Source of the DNA: an uncultured Porphyromonadaceae bacterium | GTDB lineage: Bacteria; Bacteroidota; Bacteroidia; Bacteroidales; Muribaculaceae | Reading direction: 5' to 3' | Length of the DNA stretch: 6,495 bases | Assembly: GCA_947177605.1 (NCBI GenBank) | Contig: CAMWUX010000070.1 | Coordinates: forward strand, 1 to 6,495 | Part shown: piece after piece, positions 5,972 through 6,495 of the stretch | Layout: each line of letters begins with the position of its first letter | Numbering within the stretch: position 1 is the stretch's first letter | Position numbers and translations under genes: made by a program | Notes under the pieces: generated by a model | The model's input: only the letters and a program-made list of their open reading frames with translations | Databases searched by the model: none | Told to the model about the DNA's origin: nothing

Positions 5972-6495
5972 ATGAAGCATAAATCTGAACATATTTTCGC
6001 CGTAAACCGAATCGAGATCAATCACGAACGCCCTACCGAAAAGATTGATAAACGCGATATGCTCGTGTTGCCGACACGCGACTTCGTGATGTTTCCGGGT
6101 GTCACGTTCTCGATATCGCTCGGACGCAAATCATCCATAACAGCCGTAGAACGCGCTGCTGAAAATAACGAGCCGGTAGTAGTGGCCTGCCAACTTTCCC
6201 CCGAAATTGATACGCCCTCGATTCCCTCCGACTTATATAATGTAGGTGTGGCAGCTACCGTAATCAAGGTGCTCGATTTGCCCGGGGGTAATAAGACTGC
6301 TATAGTATCTGGATTCGCCCGCGTGCAACTTCTCGGTCCGGGTAACGATCCGCTGTCGGCCACCGTGACCGAACTCGACGAGGATACACCGTCGGCATCC
6401 GACAAGGATTTTGATGCGGTGGCTCAGGCAGTGAGACAATCGACCATGCAACTGCTTAAGAAAGCCGACGAGGGAGAGTCGGAACTTGCTATTAA
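5972..6495 (+). CDS. lon: ATP-dependent protease Lon (endopeptidase La), N-terminal 174 residues, cut by window edge
   Basis: Lon is the cytoplasmic AAA+ serine protease that removes misfolded and selected regulatory proteins. Only the N-terminal substrate-binding (LON) domain is in the window. Residues 31-52 carry the family hallmark: LVLPTRDFVMFPG followed by a strand ending in LGRKSS, equivalent to the LPLRNVVLFPG...GRxxS pattern of other Lon proteins. Later parts such as LYNVGVAATVIKV (about 88-100) and IVSGFARVQLL (about 111-121) match the GTxAxI...G..R..V region of the domain. The N-terminal extension of about 30 residues before LVLP is usual in Bacteroidetes Lon. The ATG at 5972 is chosen because an in-frame TAA at 5948 rules out any earlier start; Met30 is the only close alternative and would clip the extension. 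There is no Shine-Dalgarno sequence near the ATG (AAGGA at 5949 is too distant). The AAA+ and Ser-Lys protease domains lie beyond the window. A stand-alone LON-domain protein cannot be fully excluded. Confidence 0.9.
   Translation, partial: MKHKSEHIFAVNRIEINHERPTEKIDKRDMLVLPTRDFVMFPGVTFSISLGRKSSITAVERAAENNEPVVVACQLSPEIDTPSIPSDLYNVGVAATVIKVLDLPGGNKTAIVSGFARVQLLGPGNDPLSATVTELDEDTPSASDKDFDAVAQAVRQSTMQLLKKADEGESELAI

Noticed and set aside
6022..6405. 127-codon minus-strand frame opposite lon
   Set aside because: It is antisense to a well-supported Lon N-terminal domain, with low-complexity serine-rich content and no conserved motif.
1..6495. CRISPR array, insertion sequence, attachment site or phage signature
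   Set aside because: No regularly spaced repeats, transposase or integrase motifs, or terminal repeats were seen. All genes look like ordinary chromosomal genes.

Overview
The window looks like the chromosome of a gut-type Bacteroidales bacterium, most likely Muribaculaceae or a close relative; the family is inferred, not proven. The evidence is: three promoters with the Bacteroidetes-type TAnnTTTG -7 box; no strong Shine-Dalgarno sequences; a secreted protease ending in a type IX secretion (T9SS) type A sorting domain; a menaquinone gene; and a second, GTPase-degenerate elongation factor G of the kind described in Bacteroides.

Layout. (1) Positions 1-874, minus strand: the N-terminal half of menD, cut by the left edge. 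(2) Positions 875-1064: a divergent control region with a well-formed menD promoter that leaves almost no leader, a 12-bp perfect palindrome near the middle, and a -7 box for the next gene. (3) Positions 1065-3404, plus strand: a complete secreted S8 (subtilisin-like) peptidase with signal peptide, propeptide, intact catalytic residues, a large insertion inside the catalytic domain and a T9SS sorting domain. (4) Positions 3405-3549: two strong hairpins separating convergent genes. (5) Positions 3550-5706, minus strand: a complete EF-G2-type elongation factor whose catalytic switch II histidine is alanine and whose domain IV carries an extra segment. (6) Positions 5707-5971: a second divergent control region with promoters for EF-G2 and lon and several small inverted repeats. 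(7) Positions 5972-6495, plus strand: the N-terminal domain of Lon protease, cut by the right edge.

The four genes are separate transcription units (divergent, convergent, divergent), not one pathway. They cover menaquinone synthesis, an exported protease, alternative translation elongation and cytoplasmic proteolysis. No mobile element, CRISPR array, tRNA or rRNA was seen. I found no evidence of a new multi-gene system. The most notable item is the EF-G paralogue, which belongs to a known but unusual class.
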